From: Phalacrocorax aristotelis | Lineage: Eukaryota; Chordata; Aves; Suliformes; Phalacrocoracidae | DNA length: 64,000 bases | Direction: 5' to 3' | Assembly: GCF_949628215.1 (NCBI RefSeq) | Contig: NC_134297.1 | Coordinates: 1 to 64,000, forward strand | Part shown: positions 57,621-64,000 of the stretch, one piece after another | Position numbering within the stretch: position 1 is the first letter of the stretch | How the letters are laid out: every line of letters begins with the position of its first letter | Program-made: the position numbers and the translations under genes | Notes under the pieces: generated by a model | Told to the model about the DNA's origin: nothing | Seen by the model: only the letters and a program-made list of their open reading frames with translations | Databases searched by the model: none

Positions 57621-60600
57621 TCAGGTGCTGCGCTTGGTGTGGATGAGCAGCTCCCGCTGCAGGCCGGCTTCAATCGTTGTTGCCGCCTTTCCCGAGGGCA
57701 AGTCCGTGATGAGGGTAAGCTTATTGAAGACGCCTCGACCGAAGTAGTCGGCGACAACGGAGAAGCCATCGTTGGAACACTTGAGCTGCCGGACACAAAG
57801 CAGCGGCATCAGCAAAAGCCTCCGGCGCCTCTCCCCTCCCCTCTCGCCCTCGTTACGAGGGGCACAGCAGCCCACGGCGCTCCTTGGCTATTCTGCTAGT
57901 TCAATGCAGGTGCCACATGAGCGGCCACCTCTGCTAAGTTTCCACCTCCTGTTTAAATCCTACAGTTGAGCCATGCACTTAATAAAAGGTAATGAACAAT
58001 CACCTTAAGCAGAAAGCGATCGCCTCCGCAGCTCTGGTGCCCACGTGCGTTAACGTGCACTAACGTTGCATAAGCACTACCCCATTCTCTACCTTACTAC
58101 TTCATCCTTGGGCATGCGGACACAACGCTTTTGGTGTACCCCAATGGTACAATCCCATCCCAATTCACACCATGTTTTTCCTTTCTCGTTCTGTACAGCT
58201 CGTTGACTAGCTGTCACGTTTCAGGGCTAAGTGAGACGTGCTTCTCTTCCATCTTCGCAGAGCATCGGGGACTCTTTATGCCCTACACATAACGCAGCCA
58301 CACTAGGGCCTAATGCCTCATTACTTGCAGTTAACGTGACCTTGTTTACAAAACACTTTCGGCCTTACCCTTCTCTACCAGCCTCTGGGGATCTGTAAAT
58401 TAACGTAAAGCCCTTTCTGTTTTTTTCCAGCTTGCCGAGACAGGCATTGTTTCCCTACCTGATGCTGAAACTGGTCATGCAGATCTCTCTTCTGCTCCTG
58501 GGCTCGGATCATGTCCGTCACTTTGTGATTTTCTGGCATGCAAGTTGGACATTCTGAATCGCTCTCCGAGTAGCTTTCAAAGCAATGCTGGTGGAAAGAA
58601 TGACCACACAGGAAGTGGACTGATGGCAGCTCCAGGGCACTCGTGCAAATGCTACATTTGGTCTTCTGGAAGATCTTGGGACTGAGAGAGTACGAGGAGG
58701 CAGAAGGGTGAGAAAGACAATGTGTATTTTCCTCTATAAAAGAAAACAACAGCTCTACCCTACAAAAGACAAGACAGCACAGAGTCCCACACCTTGTTTT
58801 TAGCTCTTCAATCTCCTGGCGGATCCTCGTAGTTTCTTCTCGGTATTTTTGAATTCTCTGCTCATCCTGCTCTATCTGGCGGCTCTGCTTCTGCAGCTTG
58901 TTGACAAGATAATCCTTAATCACAGAGAGTGTGGCCGTGGAGTTATGAGCCAGCGTCTGCACAACTGAGAGCAACCGAAATGTTAGTTTAAACACAAGCA
59001 AAAAAAAACTGCAGCTGCACTAGTCCTCCCCAGACAGGCCCCCTTCCTGTAAAAGGCCACTTACAGGCCAAGGCAGTCAGCGTTCTTACCGGATCAGAGA
59101 GCTCCTTTAAAGACTCGGTTTCAGTTTGACCTCTCCCAGAAACAGGTGACTGGGAGCACGCTTGGCTAGCTCAGGCCAAAAGGGCCAAAGCAAGCATCTA
59201 GAGGGTTGGATTCCATTTCAACTTCTCCGCTAGGGCACAGCAGCAGTTTCAGCAAGCCCCTCACCTCCCCACGCCGACAGGGCAGAAGTCACGTGCAGCC
59301 ACCTCTACGACTACGAAAAAACTTCTTCACCGAAAGGGCTGTCAGGCATTGGAACAGGCTGCCCAGGGAGGTGGCTGGGTCTCTATCCCTGGAGGTATTT
59401 AAGAGAAGGGCACACATGGTGCTTGAGGGTATGGTTTAGTGGTGGGCTTGGCAGTGATAGGTTAGCGGTCGGACTCGATGACCTTAAGGGTCTTTTCCAA
59501 CCTTAACGATTCTGTGATTCTACGACTGATACCGCAGATCTTTTTCCCTAGTTAGGGAGCTGTGACTGGCATCACCTTTCCCTATGGAGCCGGTTACTAC
59601 TTCCAATGGCGGGCTCAAACTTCATTGATGCTTCTCTCAAATTGCTAATCTACAGAGCGTGCTATAAACCGGTTTGCATGGGGGGGGGGGGGGCGGGGGC
59701 GGGGAGCAGGGGGTTGTCTGCCACATGCCATTATTACCAAGCAGCGGAGGCATAAGATTCTTGTTCTCTATGTGTTTCAGCACCGCAGCAATGTACTCTT
59801 TGCAGTCCTCCTCCTTCCGTGCAAAGTAGCCGAGAGCCTGTTCCCAGAGACAAGCCTCTTGGTCTCCGTACAACTCGCACACCTCGATCACCTTCTTGTA
59901 CTGCTCATTCTGCATGTGGTAGTGCATGATCTGTTGGAAGCTACAGGGGAGAGAGACTCGTCAGCTGCAACACTCTCTCCTTTTGGGACGCTACAGGGAC
60001 CTCAGGTTTTCACCCAGCCGTGCAATCCCCAGATGAGCACACAGAAGCCAAGACAGGTCTGTCATTTACTATCCACGTAACTGCCCTCCTCTAACAACAA
60101 GATATTTTCAGCTGAGCAATGATCTGCAGTTCCCATCTTGCGATTCCAAAAAGGTTGTTACCACTGTAAGGCAGGGACGTTTACGGCTCAGAAACCCCTG
60201 CGGGGTGGGGGGGAGGGACAGGACTCTACAGACAAGAGCAACACTCACAGTTTGCCCTGCTCATAGAGGTAGAGGACACCATCCTTGAAATTGTGCATCT
60301 GACACAAGACCAAGGCCTTATCAAAGACCGTTTTGAACCTTCCGCTCTTCAGGAGGGTGAGGGCTTCATTGTGCAGCTTCTCCTTGACCTACAGAGAAAG
60401 GGGAGAGGTCAGGGAGAGGAACACACAGGCACACAAGAGAACACTTTGCACCAAGACCTGACAGCAATTCACAGCTCCTTCGAAGAGGAGGACAGTTTTG
60501 CTGGTTGCCCTCTACCCCTTTTAAGCAAACAGGACGTGGTTTCTCTTGCCCAAACAGCCAGCATCCTCAGACACCCAGGCAAGCAAATGGAGCTACTTTT

Positions 60601-63600
60601 GTGGGCGAGGCATCTGCCCACAGAGGTTGCATTGTCTCCAATCTGCCTTTAAATGAGATTCATACAAAACAAGCTCAGCCTCACTGAAAGTATTCTCCCA
60701 GCTAGCAGGCCGCTTTCCCGTTTACGTGCCACTTGCCCAGCACAGCATATGTATTGCCCGACGTTATCGAAGCCCATCTGGAAAGGTTACGGGTTAGCAG
60801 ATAGGGTTTAAAGACACCAAATCCCCCTCTCAAAAGACAAAGCTGGAGGAGCTCAAACCTGCTCGTCTTGTTCGTGTGCCCAGTTCTGGAGCCGAAGTTC
60901 CAGTAAAGTGTCATAGACACCCTGCGGAGAGTCAGCCTGCACCTCAGTCATGTGCTCCAGAAAAGCCTTCAGTTCTCGGGAGTTGTTTGCAAAGACCGGA
61001 ATAAACTCCTCCGAATTAGCCTGTAACACAGCCGGGAAAAGTCAGGCACCCAGATCGGTCGCAGCCAGACCGGCGCTTCTCCCCGGCCGTGCGGAGGGCT
61101 CGTTCCCAGGCTCTGACGCAACAGATACAGCACGGTACAGGATGCCAATAAGGGCAGGAATCGGCTCTGAGCAATAGCTTTAAGCGGCCTCTTGTCTCTG
61201 AGACTACCAGGACAGGGCTTCGCCTTGAACCCAAAACATCAGGCCCGTGCCACAAGGCCTGCAGGAGCACTCGCTTGCTGCGAAGCTACTTCTCGAGAGC
61301 AACAACTCTCAGTCACCGTACCTTTTTCCCTTCCAGCATCCCAGGGCCTTCGTTGTCTCCTGACGGCTGGTAATCAGTGCAAAGGATCTTCAGCAATTCC
61401 GTGGTCTCGTTAGGGACATGGTGCATCAGGATTTTACCGTACCGCTTCATGTTGCTCTCCGCCTGATCAAAAGGCAGCTTTCCAATGTAGCGCAAAGCCT
61501 CTTGGTAGTTCTGTGGAGGCAGCCAACCAAAAAAAAAAAACCCCAAAACATTAAAAACAAACAAATGAAAAAGGTCACGTAACATTGGCCTCTGCTCTCC
61601 ACTTTGAGGTGAGGCCAGAAAGCACTGCAGGCGTGCTGTGAGTACACCTTGAATGCCGTTTGTTCTGAATTATCACCTAGTTCCCTATTCTTGCTTGTTT
61701 TCCTCCTTGGGGAAGACCTTCAATGTGGCTCAGGGGAAAGAGAGCGCAATTTAGATTCATTCCCTCACTAACCACCCTCGCTCCTCTTAAAGGGCACTGT
61801 AAAAAGCCACATCTGAAACAGAAAATGCCCCTCTGATTTCCACCCCTAGTCTACCGCACAAGCCAAAACTAGAAAGCCGACACACAAGCGGCAGCAGGCG
61901 TGGTTACTGCTGCCTCAGCAGTCCGTCAGCACGCTAGCCACGGGGAAGCGGTCAGCAAAATGGGAATCTCACTGAAGGGGAGGCTAGAGAAGCGGTATTC
62001 TCCCCACTATGAACACGGGAGCAATGATGTCTCCTCACCTTGATGTCCTCTAGCTGGATTTTGAGGTACCATTCATGATGTGCGTGCTTCTCCGCCAGGT
62101 ACACAGCATGGGAGTAGTAACCTGCTTGACGAAGCACCTTGATTGCCGTTTCCACATCAAAGCGGACCTCGCTCTCACTCGTCTACAAGGACAGAAGCAG
62201 AAAGGCAGTCCTTCAGCAACCTTCCCGCAGTCCACAAGCGGCAATCATTTACGTAAGAGGAGGAAAGCCAGAGCAGGGACGACTTCGTACCTCTCAGGCA
62301 AAGGAAAGATCACATGCGCAGAAAGGAAGAAGTCTAACCGCCTCTCGTTAGCTTGCCAGTCACGCTGGCAAAAGCCAGCACACTGCAGAGGCAGGTGGCC
62401 AGCCAGGCAAACTGGGAGTGTAACCAAGAGCTTGGCAATAAAGCGAAGCAATAAAGAGCAAAGACAAAGGTACCGAAGGACAAATCCATTCTTCTGTCTC
62501 TCAACAGCCCCACCAGAGCCAATTTACAATGTCACCGCTCCCCCTTCTTAATTGATGACGACAACATTACAACTTCGCACGATTTCACCTTCCCCAGAAT
62601 ACCTTAATGAACTCCTCCAGTTTGGAGCTGTCTTTGAGTTTGGTATAGCAATTCAGCAGAAGCGTAGTATGGTCTGCATTGGCCAGGGACTGCAGGTGGA
62701 GCGTCTGCAGATAAGCAGTGAGGTTGTGGATGCGCTGAGCGTCCAGGAATTTCCGAATAACGTAAGACGGTTCCAGCTTCCCTATAGTTCTGGGAGGGGA
62801 GCGTCCCGTTATGCCCAGTGAGGCAAAAGAAACAGAAATTAACAACAGAGCACGAAGAAGCCTTAACTTCAGCAGGCACTAACCCTCTCGGACCACTCAG
62901 CTGCGCATCAGAGGTAACAACTAGTTACAGCGTTTGACCGCCCACCCACACGCACACTGAAACAAACCAACCCTCTGCAAAGGCTGCAGTCGGGACGATG
63001 GCAACAGCACACACGGAGTTCATCCTCCTGTAAAGGAGGCAGCGAGAAGACGGACGATGCTCTGACCACAGCTAACTGGGAAGCCCAGAAAAGGGGAACA
63101 AAAGCTACATTTTCCTTCACTGCATTGAAGGTCCGTTTGAATGAGTTCAACTCGACTCAACGAGTTGAAACACGTAAGCCCACAAGGAGCAGTTTAGCCA
63201 CGGCTACCCCGACGCTCAGTGCCGGCTAACGATAAAATACATGCCGACTCTCGCTAGACATCGGGACTCCAAAGTTTCAGTTCTACGTGAACGTAACATA
63301 CTGTGGCATTTTACAGAGACCGAATGTGAAGTTGTCAGTAAGCCCCAAAACGGGCCGCTCCACATTTTAAAACACCCAAGATGTTGTAAAACCTACATTA
63401 AGCTGTTTGAGGGTTTTCCAAGATGACTGCCACACATGGTCAAATCACACCGTCCACCTTACCTGCCACGACCCCTTGTTTGTAATGCCACCATCAGACC
63501 CCACTCCACCCCAATGTGCCTTCACTACTCACATTTAAATACGATCAAAGAGGAGAACTTTATCCTAAGGTGCACAGTGCCTTTTTCAAGCAACTTTTTC

Positions 63601-63920
63601 CTGAGGTTTTAATCTCACTGACATGTTTCTCTCTACTAATAGAATTTTCACCTCAAGTCACACCTTTTTGGTTTGGTTTGGTTTTTATTCCCGGGCTGAA
63701 ACAGAAATCGAGGCCTCTGTAGCTCCCACCTGTACCACATGGCCTGGCTCCACGGGGCCCCCACTTACCGGATATACTGCTGGATGGCTCCATCGTGGTT
63801 CCCCTTGTTATACAGATGATCGCCATACTGCCGGAAAATCTCTGACAAGCCATCGCTGTCCAAGTGGTGGCTCTTGGCCAGGTTAATGGCCATTTCAAAC
63901 AAGTTCTTTCTGAATAGCAT
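57621..63920 (-). CDS. VPS11: VPS11, HOPS/CORVET core subunit and RING protein (3' part; 5' exons beyond window)
   Basis: Ten exons: 63920-63769, 62789-62603, 62182-62039, 61510-61322, 61020-60859, 60388-60249, 59940-59738, 58964-58793, 58681-58459, 57785-57621. They encode the last 578 residues, aligning with human residues about 364-941. VPS11 is a shared core subunit of the CORVET and HOPS tethers that drive endosome and lysosome fusion. The visible part is the alpha-solenoid (NYQEALRYIGKLPFDQAESN, FDVETAIKVLRQAGYYSHA, KALVLCQMHNFKDGVLYLYE), then a coiled coil (QKQSRQIEQDEQRIQKYREE). A C-terminal RING-H2 follows, with ligands CSIC...CGH..H..C...CPTC, and the FGRGVFNKLTLITD tail. The donor after 60859 (GTTTGAG) is weak but phase-correct. 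The first window exon starts cleanly at an acceptor; upstream exons lie past 64000. It is transcribed in tandem with HMBS. Confidence 0.96.
59300..59526 (+). mobile_element. CR1 LINE 3' end in a VPS11 intron
   Basis: The sequence encodes the end of the CR1 reverse transcriptase (NFFTERAVRHWNRLPREV, then SLEVFKRRAHM). It continues through the typical GGTTTAGTGGTGGGCTTGGC and GACCTTAAGGGTCTTTTCC stretches and ends in ATTCTGTGATTCTA repeats. It is a 5'-truncated copy, as most avian CR1s are, inserted opposite to VPS11 between the exons at 58964 and 59738. Confidence 0.95.
59681..59704. repeat. G-run beside a VPS11 exon
   Basis: A run of about 13 G followed by GGGCGGGG, 34 bp past the donor of the exon ending at 59738. 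On the transcribed minus strand it is a C-run. Confidence 0.85.
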
Positions 63921-64000
63921 CTGTTAAAAGACACGCCGAGAGCAGTATGAGGGAAGTACCACCCACAAAACAAGTTTCAGAGGCACCTGGAAAACACTTC

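Noticed and set aside
56564-57646. Frames of 190-308 aa on both strands around HMBS exon 1
   Set aside because: CpG-island shadows; only two short minus-strand blocks (57277-57254 and 57163-57110) fit HMBS with correct splice sites.
59206-59439. Plus-strand 77-aa frame as a host gene
   Set aside because: It is the reverse transcriptase tail of a truncated CR1 element.

Overview
This is a vertebrate nuclear genomic window, almost certainly from a bird. The evidence is split genes with GT-AG introns, CpG-island promoters, a CR1 LINE 3' tail, a fossil LTR of a type common in avian genomes, and a conserved gene block that I recognise from protein sequence. In order along the window the block is (candidate HINFP 5' exons) - C2CD2L - DPAGT1 - H2AX - HMBS - VPS11. 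It matches the human 11q23.3 order VPS11-HMBS-H2AX-DPAGT1-C2CD2L-HINFP, here in inverted orientation. I rebuilt the exons by reading splice sites and checking that intron phase and protein alignment stay continuous. The species cannot be named from sequence alone.

Layout. 1-6.4 kb: CpG-rich DNA with a minus-strand candidate first exon (donor at 6044), a second possible first exon (donor at 3072), and two small internal exons (403-462, 274-313). By synteny this is probably the untranslated 5' part of HINFP. The intron next to the first exon is filled by a ~1.58 kb, nearly pure C/G minisatellite (4441-6016). 6.4-13.6 kb: no gene I can defend. It holds an AT-rich TAAT-containing island (11.05-11.28 kb), a fossil LTR (11.89-12.37 kb), G-rich and T/G-rich DNA, and one exon-like plus-strand fragment. 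13.64-37.34 kb: C2CD2L (TMEM24) on the minus strand, 14 coding exons, 676 aa, with either a very long 3' UTR or an alternative terminal exon. 37.35-37.98 kb: CpG-rich bidirectional promoter. 37.98-43.15 kb: DPAGT1, plus strand, 9 exons, 406 aa. 43.15-45.95 kb: intergenic, with a possible LTR fossil. 46.0-46.95 kb: intronless H2AX with four CCAAT boxes, a TATA box, and both histone stem-loop and poly(A) 3' ends. 47.78-57.28 kb: HMBS, minus, 14 exons, 358 aa, with a clear U12-type intron. 57.62-63.92 kb: the last 10 exons of VPS11 (minus), whose 5' part lies beyond the window end.

The genes are mostly housekeeping: PI transfer at ER-plasma membrane contacts (C2CD2L), the first step of N-glycan precursor synthesis (DPAGT1), the DNA-damage histone (H2AX), haem synthesis (HMBS) and endolysosomal tethering (VPS11). 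They are linked by conserved position and shared CpG promoters rather than by one pathway. I found no new biological system. The points most worth checking are the U12 intron and missing internal Met in HMBS, the extreme minisatellite, the alternative C2CD2L 3' end, and the dual 3' ends of H2AX.
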